64,000 bases of DNA, from the NCBI RefSeq assembly GCF_036964905.1, contig NZ_JBALHR010000001.1, positions 62,001-126,000 on the forward strand. The letters run 5' to 3'. Numbering within the stretch: position 1 is the stretch's first letter; every line of letters begins with the position of its first letter. Source of the DNA: Gemmobacter denitrificans. GTDB taxonomy: Bacteria; Pseudomonadota; Alphaproteobacteria; Rhodobacterales; Rhodobacteraceae. The notes beneath the pieces are model-generated. The model did not search any database. It was given only the letters and a program-made list of their open reading frames with translations, and had not been told where the DNA came from. A program made the position numbers and the translations under genes. This document shows positions 34,802 through 43,871 of this stretch, one piece after another.

Positions 34802-35812
34802 TCAGGGGCAGGGCTTGCCAAGCGTTGGCACACAGGCGGCCGGGGCCGGGGGCGTTACAATTGCCGGGGCCGCAGCCGGAGCGGGGGCCGCAGGCGCGAC
34901 AGCCGGTGTCGCAGGTGCAGGGGCCACAGGCATGGCAGCCGGCGTTACGGGGGCGGTGGCCGCAGGTGCGATGACAGGCGGCGTCAGGATCGGCGCGGTC
35001 ATGGTCGGGAAGCCCGGGGCAGGCTTGCCCGGATTGGCCGCAGTTCCCGGCTTGGGTTGCGCCGTTGCGGGCGCCGCGACCTTCTTCACCGGTTTGGGCG
35101 GCGGCAGCTTCAGCTTGGTGGGCCGCGTGCCATCGGCATTCAGAACCACGACCTTCACCCCGTCCGGCACGCGGTTATACAGGTCGATCACATCCTGATT
35201 GATCATCCGGAAACAGCCCGACGAGGCATTGCGCCCGATCGACTTCCATTCCGGCGTGCCATGAATGCGGAACCCGTAATCCACGCCATTCGTGGTCAGG
35301 TACAGCGCGCGCGCGCCCAGCGGGTTGGTCGGGCCACCCGGCTGGCCCTTTTCCCATTTTGACAGTTCCGGCTTGCGGGCGATCATCTCTTTGGGGGGCG
35401 TCCAGGTCGGCCATTGTTTCCGGGCGGTAATCAACGCCTCACCGGCCCATTGGAACCCGTCAGCCCCGACAGCGATGCCGTAGCGCATGGCGCGGCCCGG
35501 GCCGGTGACCAGATGCAGGGTCTTCTGCGTCGGGTCGATGATGATCGTGCCCACCGGATCGGTGCTGGCATAGACCACTTCCTGCCGCTTCAGATGGGCG
35601 GGCACCTTGTCTTCCGGCACGGCGGGAATGACGAATTGCCCATCCTGCCGCGCGGCATACATGTTCACGAAATCTTCGGGCACAGGCTGCTTGACTGCAG
35701 GCTGCTGTTCTGGCGCCTTGGTTGCGCCGGTCAGCGAAGGATCGGGGACGCAGGCCCCCAATGTGCCGATCAGCAATCCGCCCACCATCAGGCCCATGAC
35801 ATTGCGCAGCAT
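34802..35812 (-). CDS. L,D-transpeptidase (YkuD domain) lipoprotein with Ala/Pro-rich tail
   Basis: 336 residues. The N-terminus MLRNVMGLMVGGLLIGTLGAC is a lipoprotein signal with lipobox LGAC (C21). The YkuD domain spans about 85-225 and ends in FRIHGTPEWKSIGRNASSGCFRM, with catalytic H184 and C200. The usual S-H-G-C is S-S-G-C here. The last about 100 residues are Ala/Pro/Val-rich low complexity, ending in CVPTLGKPCP with two cysteines. It would form 3-3 peptidoglycan cross-links or attach proteins to the wall in the periplasm. Confidence 0.9.
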   Translation of the reverse strand: MLRNVMGLMVGGLLIGTLGACVPDPSLTGATKAPEQQPAVKQPVPEDFVNMYAARQDGQFVIPAVPEDKVPAHLKRQEVVYASTDPVGTIIIDPTQKTLHLVTGPGRAMRYGIAVGADGFQWAGEALITARKQWPTWTPPKEMIARKPELSKWEKGQPGGPTNPLGARALYLTTNGVDYGFRIHGTPEWKSIGRNASSGCFRMINQDVIDLYNRVPDGVKVVVLNADGTRPTKLKLPPPKPVKKVAAPATAQPKPGTAANPGKPAPGFPTMTAPILTPPVIAPAATAPVTPAAMPVAPAPATPAVAPAAPAPAAAPAIVTPPAPAACVPTLGKPCP

Positions 35813-35911
35813 CTTAAGACGTCTCCCGAGAATCCGAACCCGAACGGTTGCTACCGATTACACCTTTCCAACGGATAAACGACAGTACGGGTCCGGTCCA
35901 TCACGGAAAAT

Positions 35912-36745
35912 TCACAGGCTTGTGCGCAGGTGCCACAGTTCGGGGAAAAGCTCCACTTCCAGCATGCGGCGCAGGTATTGCACGCCCGAAGTGCCGCCGG
36001 TGCCGCGCTTGAAGCCGATCACCCGTTCCACCGTGGTGACATGGTTGAAGCGCCAGCGGCGGAAGTAATCTTCGAAATCCACCAGTTTTTCAGCCAGTTC
36101 ATAGGCTTCCCAGTACTGCTCCGGGGCGCGGTAGACGGTTTCCCAAACTGCCTGCACACCGGGATGCGCGATCCAGGGGCTGCGCAGGTCGCGGGACAGA
36201 ACATCCTCCGGCACCGGCAGGCCGGACCGGGCCAGGTGGCGCAGCGCCTCGTCATACAGGCTGGGCCGGGCCAGTTCTGCCTCCAGCCGCGCAGTCAGAT
36301 CGGGGCGATGGGCATGGGGTTTCAGCATCGCCAGGTTGCGGTTGCCCACCGCATATTCGATCAGCCGGTATTGCCAGGACTGAAAGCCCGAGCTTTGCCC
36401 CAGCCCGTCACGGAACCGGGTGTATTCGCTGGGGGTCATGGTGCGCAGCACATCCCATGCGGAATTGAGCTGTTCGAAGATCCGGGCCACGCGGGCCAGC
36501 ATCTTGAAGGCCTCGCGCGCGGCACCTTCGGCAATGGCGCGGCGTGCGGCATCCAGTTCGTGCAGCGCCAGCCGCATCCACAGTTCCGACGTCTGATGCT
36601 GGATGATGAACAGCATCTCGTCATGGGCGCCGGTGCGCAGCGATTGCGCATTCAGGATGGTGTCGATCTGCAGGTAATCGCCATAGGACATGCGTCCGTC
36701 GAAGGACATCTGCGCGCCGTCGCTGGCGGGATCATAGGTGGTCAT
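35912..36745 (-). CDS. kynA: tryptophan 2,3-dioxygenase
   Basis: 277 residues, usual for bacterial TDO. MSYGDYLQIDTILNAQ, HDEMLFIIQHQTSELWMRL and WRFNHVTTVERVIGFKRGTG are family blocks; H235 in FNHVTT is the haem ligand. It opens the indole ring of tryptophan to N-formylkynurenine. It lies downstream of kynU on the same strand, about 146 bases apart. No kynurenine formamidase (kynB) lies next to them. Confidence 0.96.
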   Translation of the reverse strand: MTTYDPASDGAQMSFDGRMSYGDYLQIDTILNAQSLRTGAHDEMLFIIQHQTSELWMRLALHELDAARRAIAEGAAREAFKMLARVARIFEQLNSAWDVLRTMTPSEYTRFRDGLGQSSGFQSWQYRLIEYAVGNRNLAMLKPHAHRPDLTARLEAELARPSLYDEALRHLARSGLPVPEDVLSRDLRSPWIAHPGVQAVWETVYRAPEQYWEAYELAEKLVDFEDYFRRWRFNHVTTVERVIGFKRGTGGTSGVQYLRRMLEVELFPELWHLRTSL

Positions 36746-36891
36746 TGTTTCTCTCCATGTGAAATGGCAGGGGCGGCGGTCAGCCGCGGCCCTGCCGGTT
36801 CAGCACCGAAAGATTGCCGATCCGCCGCCACAGGCAGGCCCAGCCCGCCGGACGGCACAGCGGCGGGCAGTCACCCTGGCGATGGCGCAGA

Positions 36892-38088
36892 TCAGGTAAC
36901 AAGGGCGCGGGTCTTGTATTCGGGCCGATCCCACAGCCGGTTCTGCATCACATCGGCGATGATGGCGATTGCGCGGGCCACATCCTCGGCATTAATGAAC
37001 AGCGGTGTAAAGCCGAAGCGCAGAATGTCGGGGGCGCGGAAATCACCGATCACGCCCCGCGCGATCAGCGCCTGCATCATCGCATAGCCCTCGGGGTGGC
37101 GGAAGCTGACCTGACTGCCGCGGTCGTGATGGGTGCGCGGGGTGGCCAGAACCAGATCGGGGCAGGCGGCCTCGACCCCGGCGATGAATTGATCGGTCAG
37201 GGCCAGCGACACCCGCCGCAGATCATCCAGATCGACCTGATCCCAGATGTCGAGCGAAGCCTCCAGCGCCGCGAGTTGCAGGATGGGTGGTGTGCCGACC
37301 CGCATCCGCTCCACCCCGGTGCCGGGGCGATAGGACAGATCAAAGGCAAAGGGGGCGGCATGGCCCAGCCAGCCCGACAGGGCGGGACGGGCCACTTCGG
37401 CATGACGCGGCGCAACATAGATGAAGGCCGGGCCACCGGGGCCGGAATTCAGGTATTTGTAGCTGCAGCCCACTGCGAAATCGGCGCCGCCGTTGGCCAC
37501 ATCCACCCGGAAGGCCCCGGCCGAATGGGCCAGATCCCAGATGGCCAACGCGCCAACGGCATGGGCCCGCGCGGTCAACGCCGCCATATCGTGCCGCCGC
37601 CCGGTGCGATAATCCACCTCGGTGATCATCATCACGGCGACCGTCTCATCCAGCGCGTCCAGAACGTCTTCCGGGGCGACGGTCTTCAGCTGATAGTCCG
37701 GCCCCAGCGTGCGGCACAGACCTTCGGCCATGTAAAGATCGGAAGGAAAGTTGCCAGTATCGGAAAGCACGACTTTCCGGCCGGGGTTCATCTCCAGCGC
37801 CGAAGCCAGCGCCTGATAGACCTTGATCGACAGCGTATCCCCGGTGGCGACATGGCCCGCTTCGGCCCCGATCAACCGGGCGATCCGGTCGCCGATGCGG
37901 CTGGGCTGCGTCATCCAGCCGGCCTTGTTCCAGCCGGTGATCAGCATCTGGCCCCATTCCTCGGTCACAGTGCGGGCGACCCGGGCCGCGGCCATTTTCG
38001 GCAATGGTCCCAAGGAGTTGCCGTCCAGATAGATCACGCCTTCCGGCAGGTCGAACTGCGCGCGTGTCGCGGCGAAATCGGTGGTCAT
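36892..38088 (-). CDS. kynU: kynureninase
   Basis: 398 residues from the ATG at 38088, which leaves MTTDFAATRAQFDLPEGVIY. PLP fold: YLDGNSLGPLPK at the start, IWDLAHSAGAF, and GCSYKYLNSGPGG with K211 as the Schiff-base lysine. It cleaves kynurenine to anthranilate and alanine. A 14-bp perfect palindrome lies 88-101 bases upstream of the start. Confidence 0.95.
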   Translation of the reverse strand: MTTDFAATRAQFDLPEGVIYLDGNSLGPLPKMAAARVARTVTEEWGQMLITGWNKAGWMTQPSRIGDRIARLIGAEAGHVATGDTLSIKVYQALASALEMNPGRKVVLSDTGNFPSDLYMAEGLCRTLGPDYQLKTVAPEDVLDALDETVAVMMITEVDYRTGRRHDMAALTARAHAVGALAIWDLAHSAGAFRVDVANGGADFAVGCSYKYLNSGPGGPAFIYVAPRHAEVARPALSGWLGHAAPFAFDLSYRPGTGVERMRVGTPPILQLAALEASLDIWDQVDLDDLRRVSLALTDQFIAGVEAACPDLVLATPRTHHDRGSQVSFRHPEGYAMMQALIARGVIGDFRAPDILRFGFTPLFINAEDVARAIAIIADVMQNRLWDRPEYKTRALVT

Positions 38089-38444
38089 GTCTGCTGTCTT
38101 CCCATGTTGCCGCCCGGCATCAGTCTGACGCTGCCTGTCCGGTGCTGCAAGACGGTTAGCAGGGCAAGTCATATGTTTCAAGCTTGAAATTAAATTGAGG
38201 GGTGCCCTCAGGGCAGCGGCGGCACCGGTTTGGGTTGCAAAGTCGGGTTCATGCAGGAATATGCCGGTTGCGGCAGGTTCCGGTCATTCCGGCTGTCATG
38301 CCGGAAGCCCGGGGTCGCTGCGCTGCAAAGTAATTTTGCCGCATGGCAGCGATGAATATTGAAATATTGTTGCGCAGTGATATGCGTGGCGTGGGACAGA
38401 ACCGGAAACTGGCGCTGCGGCGCCTGCGAATTGGGGGAGAATCC
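38089..38444. other. 356-base divergent intergenic region kynU-pntA
   Basis: No convincing gene: short frames here lack ribosome sites and family signals. It holds the palindrome at 38176-38189 in an A/T-rich stretch, a possible hairpin around GCCCTCAGGGC near 38204-38214, and the leader of pntA with GGGGGAGA just before the GTG at 38445. Promoters for kynU (leftward) and pntA (rightward) are expected here. Confidence 0.7.
38176..38189. promoter_or_regulatory. perfect palindrome upstream of kynU (candidate operator)
   Basis: TTTCAAGCTTGAAA is a 14-bp perfect palindrome with A/T-rich flanks (ATATG before, TTAAATT after). It sits 88-101 bases upstream of the kynU start. An Lrp/AsnC-type regulator such as KynR is a natural candidate for kyn genes in proteobacteria. 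None is in the window. Confidence 0.5.
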
Positions 38445-40016
38445 GTGAAGATCGGAGCACCAAGAGAGATATTCGAGGGCGAGAACCGGGTGGCAATGAC
38501 GCCCGATTCGGCGCTGCAGCTGCAAAAGCTGGGCCATAGCTGCGTGATCGAGGCCGGGGCAGGGATCAAGGCCGGTTTCTCGGATGCGAGTTACCAGAAG
38601 GCCGGGGTCGAAATCGTCAATACCGCCGCTGACCTGTTCGCCGCCGCCGATGTGGTGGTCAAGGTGCGCGGGCCGGAAATGTCAGAGGTGGAACGGCTGC
38701 GTCAGGGGCAGACCCTGATCAGCTTCTTCTGGCCGGCGCAGAACCCCGAATTGCTGGAAGCCGCCAAGGATCGCGGTGCGACCGTCGTCGCCATGGATAT
38801 GGTGCCGCGCATCAGCCGCGCGCAGAAGATGGACGCGCTGTCGTCGATGGCCAATATCGCAGGCTATCGCGCGGTGATCGAGGCCGGCAACAACTTTGGC
38901 CGCTTCTTTACCGGTCAGGTGACGGCGGCGGGCAAGGTGCCCCCGGCCAAGGTGCTGATCGTGGGCGCAGGTGTGGCGGGGCTTGCCGCCATCGGCACGG
39001 CTGTCAGCCTTGGGGCCATTGTCAATGCCTTTGACGTGCGCCCAGAAGTGGCCGAACAGATCGAAAGCATGGGGGCGAATTTCGTCTTTCTGGAATTCGA
39101 AGCCAGCCAGGATGGGGCGGCGACCGGTGGTTATGCGGCACCCTCCAGCCCGGAATTCCGCGAAAAGCAGTTGGCCAAGTTCCGCGAACTGGCCCCCGAC
39201 ATGGATATCGTGATCACCACCGCGTTGATCCCCGGACGCCCGGCCCCCAAGCTGTGGACCGAGGACATGGTGGCGATGATGAAGCCCGGCTCGGTCATCG
39301 TGGACCTTGCGGCCGAACGGGGCGGCAACTGCGACCTGACGGTGCCGGACGAAAAGATCGTCACCGAAAACGGCGTGACCATCGTGGGCTATACCGATTT
39401 CCCCAGCCGGATGGCGGCGCAGGCCTCGACGCTCTATTCCACCAATATCCGCCACATGCTCACGGACCTGACGCCCAAGAAGGATGGCGTCATCAACCAC
39501 AATATGGAAGATGACGTGATCCGCGGCGCGACCGTGGCGCATCAGGGCGCGGTGACCTATCCGCCGCCGCCGCCCAAGGTGGCCGCGATTGCGGCCGCCA
39601 AGCCCAAGGAAAAGCCCAAGGAACTGACGCCCGAAGAAAAGCGCGCGCAGGAAGCGGCGGCTTTCAAGGCCGAAACCCGCAACCAGTTCATCCTGCTGGG
39701 TGTGGGCGGTGCGCTGATCCTGCTGGCGGGCCTGTTCGCCCCGGCCAGCTTCATGTCGCATTTCATCGTTTTCGTGCTGTCCTGCTTTGTCGGCTTCCAG
39801 GTGATCTGGAATGTCAGCCACAGCCTGCACACGCCGCTGATGGCGGTGACCAATGCGATTTCGTCGATCATCATCCTGGGCGCGCTGATGCAGATCGGAT
39901 CGGGGTCATTCCTGGTGATCGTGCTGGCCGCGCTGTCGGTGTTCATGGCCGGGATCAACATTTTCGGTGGCTTCATGGTCACCCGGCGCATGCTCGCCAT
40001 GTTCCAGAAGTCGTAA
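38445..40016 (+). CDS. pntA: NAD(P) transhydrogenase subunit alpha
   Basis: 523 residues from the GTG at 38445, chosen for GGGGGAGA four bases upstream and the family start K-I-G-A-P-R-E. The NAD-binding domain I (about 1-380) holds RVAMTPDSALQLQKLG and VLIVGAGVAGLAAIGTA. A Lys/Pro/Glu-rich linker (about 395-430, KPKEKPKELTPEEKRAQ) then leads into four membrane helices. Alpha is thus one fused chain, as in E. coli, rather than the split PntAA/PntAB of Rhodospirillum. It couples proton entry to making NADPH from NADH. Confidence 0.95.
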   Translation: MKIGAPREIFEGENRVAMTPDSALQLQKLGHSCVIEAGAGIKAGFSDASYQKAGVEIVNTAADLFAAADVVVKVRGPEMSEVERLRQGQTLISFFWPAQNPELLEAAKDRGATVVAMDMVPRISRAQKMDALSSMANIAGYRAVIEAGNNFGRFFTGQVTAAGKVPPAKVLIVGAGVAGLAAIGTAVSLGAIVNAFDVRPEVAEQIESMGANFVFLEFEASQDGAATGGYAAPSSPEFREKQLAKFRELAPDMDIVITTALIPGRPAPKLWTEDMVAMMKPGSVIVDLAAERGGNCDLTVPDEKIVTENGVTIVGYTDFPSRMAAQASTLYSTNIRHMLTDLTPKKDGVINHNMEDDVIRGATVAHQGAVTYPPPPPKVAAIAAAKPKEKPKELTPEEKRAQEAAAFKAETRNQFILLGVGGALILLAGLFAPASFMSHFIVFVLSCFVGFQVIWNVSHSLHTPLMAVTNAISSIIILGALMQIGSGSFLVIVLAALSVFMAGINIFGGFMVTRRMLAMFQKS

Positions 40017-40026
40017 GGAGGCAGGG

Positions 40027-41472
40027 ATGGAATACGGATTTACCACGGCGGCCTATGTCGTCGCAGCGGTGCTGTTCATCCTGAGCCTTGGCGGGCTGTC
40101 GGGGCAGGAAAGCGCCAAACGTGCGGTCTGGTATGGCATTGTCGGCATGGCGCTGGCGGTGGCGGCCACGCTTTACGGCCCGGGTGCCGGTTACTGGTGG
40201 CTGTCGGCCCTCTTGATCGCGGTGGGCGGCGCGCTTGGCTGGGGTGTGGCACAGCGGGTGCAGATGACGGAAATGCCGCAACTGGTTGCGGCGATGCACA
40301 GCCTTGTCGGTCTGGCTGCCGTGTTCATCGGCTATAACACCCAGATCGAAATGGCCGGGATCGCCGCGCTGCAGGCAGCAGGCGATGCCGATGCGCTGAC
40401 GGCTTTGTCGGGCTTTGCCCACAAGATTGCCGAGAAGTCGGGCGCGGCAATCGCCATCCTGCGGGTGGAAACCTTCCTTGGCGTCTTCATTGGTGCCGTC
40501 ACCTTCACCGGTTCGGTCATTGCCTATGGCAAGCTGGCGGGCAAGGTGGATGGCAAGGCCAAGAAACTGCCGGGTGGCCATCTGCTGAATGCCGCTGCGG
40601 CGGCGATCTCGGTCGTGCTGCTGGTGGTCTATCTGCAGAACGGCTCCAGCCTTGCGCTGATCATCATGACGGTGGCGGCGTTGTTCATCGGCTATCACCT
40701 GATCATGGGCATCGGCGGGGCGGATATGCCGGTCGTTGTGTCGATGCTGAACAGCTATTCCGGCTGGGCTGCGGCGGCCATCGGCTTTTCGCTGTCGAAT
40801 GACCTGCTGATCGTGGTGGGCGCGCTGGTGGGTTCGTCGGGTGCGATCCTGTCCTACATCATGTGCAAGGCAATGAACCGGTCGTTCATCAGCGTGATCC
40901 TGGGCGGCTTTGGCGGCACCACGGGCCCCGCGATGGAAGTGACCGGCGAGCAGATCGCCATCGATGCCGATGGCGTGGCGGCGGCGCTGAATGATGCGGA
41001 TAGCGTCATCATCATCCCGGGCTATGGCATGGCAGTGGCACAGGCGCAGCAATCGGTCAGCGAACTGACCCGCAAGCTGCGCGCCAAGGGCAAGAATGTG
41101 CGTTTCGCCATTCATCCGGTGGCGGGCCGTCTGCCGGGCCATATGAACGTGCTGCTGGCCGAGGCGAAGGTGCCTTATGACATCGTTCTGGAAATGGACG
41201 AGATCAACGAGGATTTCCCCGAAACCGACGTGGCCATCGTCATCGGCTCGAACGACATCGTGAACCCCGCCGCGCAGGAAGACGCCAACAGCCCCATCGC
41301 CGGGATGCCGGTGCTGGAATGCTGGAAGGCCAAGCAGGTGTTTGTCTCGAAACGTGGGCAGGGCACCGGCTATTCGGGCATCGAGAACCCGCTGTTCTAC
41401 AAAGAGAACACCCGGATGTTCTATGGCGATGCCAAGAAAAGCATCGATGCCCTGCTGCCGATGATCGAATAA
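40027..41472 (+). CDS. pntB: NAD(P) transhydrogenase subunit beta
   Basis: 481 residues; AAGGAGGCAGGG precedes the ATG. About nine membrane helices are followed by the NADP-binding domain III: VIIIPGYGMAVAQAQ, FAIHPVAGRLPGHMNVLLAE, and VIGSNDIVNPAAQED. It pairs with PntA in the inner membrane. Gap to pntA is 10 bases; a strong terminator follows. Confidence 0.96.
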   Translation: MEYGFTTAAYVVAAVLFILSLGGLSGQESAKRAVWYGIVGMALAVAATLYGPGAGYWWLSALLIAVGGALGWGVAQRVQMTEMPQLVAAMHSLVGLAAVFIGYNTQIEMAGIAALQAAGDADALTALSGFAHKIAEKSGAAIAILRVETFLGVFIGAVTFTGSVIAYGKLAGKVDGKAKKLPGGHLLNAAAAAISVVLLVVYLQNGSSLALIIMTVAALFIGYHLIMGIGGADMPVVVSMLNSYSGWAAAAIGFSLSNDLLIVVGALVGSSGAILSYIMCKAMNRSFISVILGGFGGTTGPAMEVTGEQIAIDADGVAAALNDADSVIIIPGYGMAVAQAQQSVSELTRKLRAKGKNVRFAIHPVAGRLPGHMNVLLAEAKVPYDIVLEMDEINEDFPETDVAIVIGSNDIVNPAAQEDANSPIAGMPVLECWKAKQVFVSKRGQGTGYSGIENPLFYKENTRMFYGDAKKSIDALLPMIE

Positions 41473-41498
41473 GCCGGATTTTCAGGCACATGATCCGC

Positions 41499-41529
41499 AA
41501 GGGCCCCGGGCACACCCCGGGGCCCTTTG
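41499..41529 (+). terminator. terminator of pntAB
   Basis: AAGGGCCCCGGG (41499-41510) pairs perfectly with CCCGGGGCCCTT (41516-41527) around CACAC, followed by TGCATTTG. Strong stem, weak T-run. Confidence 0.8.
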
Positions 41530-41630
41530 CATTTGTGCAACAGGCAGTTTGCATACCCGCGTATGCCTCGATTTGGCTGGAACAGGGCCGGGGGGCTGAC
41601 CCATCAAGAGCAAAACGCCGGAAAAACGAC

Positions 41631-42914
41631 ATGCCTGCCATTCCCGACCATCCGCTCCGCTATCCGCTGGTGAACGAACTTCATGCCCGGCCCTTTCCGG
41701 TGCTGGAGGCCCCCTGCATGGCCGCCTATGTGGCCATCAAGGAACCGCAGGAGGCGCATAACCGCGACCGCAATGCCGACAGGGCGCATCTGATCGATCT
41801 GCTGGACCGGCATGGATCAGCCCATCCCCAGCCCGGCGCGACGCATTTTTCAGGCCCGATCGGGCGCGCATCGCTGAAATGGGAAAGCCATACCGAATTC
41901 GTGACCTATTCGGCCTTCTCCCCCGGCCTGTCGGATCGGCCCTTCGATCCGATGGAGGCGCGGGTCTTTCCGACCGACTGGCTGGCCGAAGCCCCAGGCA
42001 AGCGTGTGGCCTCGGTGCTGATCCGGGTGGAACGGATGCCCGACACCGAAGCCGAGATGCTGGACCGGGTCGATGGCTGGTTCGTGGCGGAAAGCCTGGC
42101 CATGGCGCGCGTGGTCGATGGGGCCGCCGTCATTGCGGGGGATTTCCGCATTGATGAAAATGGCCATATGCGCTTTGCCGTCTTTGTGCGCCCCGATACC
42201 GGCGCGCGGCGGGTGGGCCGGATCGTGCAGCGCCTGTGCGAGGTGGAAACCTATCGGGCCATGTCGATGCTGGGGTTGATGCGGGCGCGTGAACTGTCCA
42301 GCCGGCTGAATGAACTCGATCCCCGGCTTTCGGCGCTGGTCACCAGCCTGGATACGCTGGACCGCAGCCCCGAAGCCCTGCTGCACGATCTGCTGTCGAT
42401 CTCGGCCGAGCTGGAGGCGCTGTCGGTGCGGTTTTCCTTCCGCTTTGGCGCAACCGCGGCCTACGAGGCCATCGTGAACCAGCGCATCACGGTCATGCGC
42501 GAGGAACGCATCGCCGGGCGCCAGACCTTTGGCGAATTCATGATGCGCCGCTATGATCCCGCGATGCGTACTGTGAAATCGGCCGAGGCGCGGCTGGCCA
42601 CCATGGCCGAACGGGCCGCACGCGCCGCCGAATTGCTGCGCACCCGGGTCGATGTGGATCGCAGCGCGCAGAACCAGAAACTGCTGGAAAGCATGGACCG
42701 CCGCGCCGATCTGCAATTGCGGCTGCAGCATACGGTCGAAGGCCTGTCGGTCGTCGCGATCAGCTATTATGCCGTCAGCCTTGTGGCCTATGCGGCCTAT
42801 CCGCTGGGCAAGGCGCTTGATCTGTCGAAGGAAAGCCTGACGGCGCTTCTGGTGGTGCCGGTCATTCTGGGGGTCTGGTTGATGATCCGCCGTATCCGGC
42901 AGGCCATGCACTGA
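41631..42914 (+). CDS. DUF3422 family membrane protein
   Basis: 427 residues from the ATG at 41631. It opens HPLRYPLVNELHARPFPVLE, the family hallmark. The long helical soluble part includes coiled-coil-like stretches (LSSRLNELDPRLSALVTSLD). Two C-terminal membrane helices follow: VVAISYYAVSLVAYAAYPLG and LTALLVVPVILGVWLMI. DUF3422 proteins are conserved in proteobacteria and have no settled function. Being next to pntAB is not enough to assign a role. Confidence 0.88.
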   Translation: MPAIPDHPLRYPLVNELHARPFPVLEAPCMAAYVAIKEPQEAHNRDRNADRAHLIDLLDRHGSAHPQPGATHFSGPIGRASLKWESHTEFVTYSAFSPGLSDRPFDPMEARVFPTDWLAEAPGKRVASVLIRVERMPDTEAEMLDRVDGWFVAESLAMARVVDGAAVIAGDFRIDENGHMRFAVFVRPDTGARRVGRIVQRLCEVETYRAMSMLGLMRARELSSRLNELDPRLSALVTSLDTLDRSPEALLHDLLSISAELEALSVRFSFRFGATAAYEAIVNQRITVMREERIAGRQTFGEFMMRRYDPAMRTVKSAEARLATMAERAARAAELLRTRVDVDRSAQNQKLLESMDRRADLQLRLQHTVEGLSVVAISYYAVSLVAYAAYPLGKALDLSKESLTALLVVPVILGVWLMIRRIRQAMH

Positions 42915-42925
42915 TCCCGGGGGCA

Positions 42926-42950
42926 GGGGGCGCGTGGTCGCGCCCCCGTT
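42926..42950. terminator. bidirectional hairpin between DUF3422 and the ABC permease
   Basis: GGGGGCGCG (42926-42934) and CGCGCCCCC (42939-42947) pair around TGGT between convergent genes. GTTTCG follows on the plus strand. The T-tails are weak. Confidence 0.65.
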
Positions 42951-42956
42951 TCGCAG

Positions 42957-43871
42957 TCAGCGGCCGCGAATACGCGGGTCCAGCGCATCACGCAGGCTGT
43001 CGCCCATGTAGTTCACGCTCAGCACCGTCAGCGAAATCGCAAGGCCGGGGAAGATCACCCGTTCCGGATACATCTGCATGTATTCCAGCCCTTCGAACAG
43101 CAGGCGGCCCCAGGTCGGGAAATCAGGCGGGAAGCCAAGTCCAAGGAAGGACAGCACGGATTCGGTGATGATCGCCTCGGCCACGCCGAGGGTGGCAGCC
43201 ACCATCACCGATGACACCACATTGGGCAGGATGTGGCGCAGGATCACACGGCGCGGCGGGGCCCCGATCGACCGTGAGGCCAGCACATATTCGCGCTCCT
43301 TCAGTGCAAGCACCTCGCCCCGTACGATACGTGCCGCATGCATCCAGCTTGTGACCCCGATGGCCGTCACAATCAATGTGAAGGCCCCCATTTCCGGCCC
43401 CATGATCCCGGCCAGCCGATCCCGGAACAGCATCACCATGACAAGGAGCAGCGGCACCAGCGGCAGCGCAAGGAACATGTCGGTCAGGCGCATCAGCGGG
43501 CTGTCCAGCCGTTTGAAATAGCCCGCCAGCACGCCGATCAGCGTGCCAAGGAAAATGGCCAGCACCATGGCGACAAAGCCGACCGCAAGGCTGACCTTGC
43601 CTGCCGCCATCATCCGCTGCATCTGGTCGCGGCCCAACTGGTCGGTGCCCATCGGATGGGCCAGACTGGGGCCCAGATTGCGCGATTTCAGCGCCTCGGC
43701 CACCGACAGCTTTTCCGGCTGCCAGACCAGCGGCCCCAGCACGGAAAAGGCGATCAACAGCCCCAGCACAACCAGCCCGAACAAGGCCCCCTTGTGCTTC
43801 TTGAACTGGGTCCAGACGGCACGGCCAAGCGAATCCGGGCGGGAAGCAACCGAAGATTGGGTATCAGTCAT
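42957..43871 (-). CDS. peptide ABC transporter permease (DppC/OppC type)
   Basis: 304 residues from the ATG at 43871. An N-terminal OppC_N segment with KKHKGALFGLVVLGLLIAFS is followed by five further helices and the permease loop EREYVLASRSIGAPPRRVI (the EAA loop). It ends SLRDALDPRIRGR, typical of DppC. Last gene of the leftward dppD-F-A-B-C-type operon. The start overlaps the upstream permease stop by 8 bases. Confidence 0.92.
   Translation of the reverse strand: MTDTQSSVASRPDSLGRAVWTQFKKHKGALFGLVVLGLLIAFSVLGPLVWQPEKLSVAEALKSRNLGPSLAHPMGTDQLGRDQMQRMMAAGKVSLAVGFVAMVLAIFLGTLIGVLAGYFKRLDSPLMRLTDMFLALPLVPLLLVMVMLFRDRLAGIMGPEMGAFTLIVTAIGVTSWMHAARIVRGEVLALKEREYVLASRSIGAPPRRVILRHILPNVVSSVMVAATLGVAEAIITESVLSFLGLGFPPDFPTWGRLLFEGLEYMQMYPERVIFPGLAISLTVLSVNYMGDSLRDALDPRIRGR

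Noticed and set aside
34815..35100. Repetitive GCC/GGC-rich stretch that might pass for a tandem repeat
   Set aside because: It encodes the Ala/Pro/Val-rich tail of the L,D-transpeptidase; the units are irregular and not a DNA-level repeat.
38208..38440. Short open frames in the kynU-pntA gap
   Set aside because: No ribosome-binding sites, no signal or family pattern, and they overlap expected promoters.
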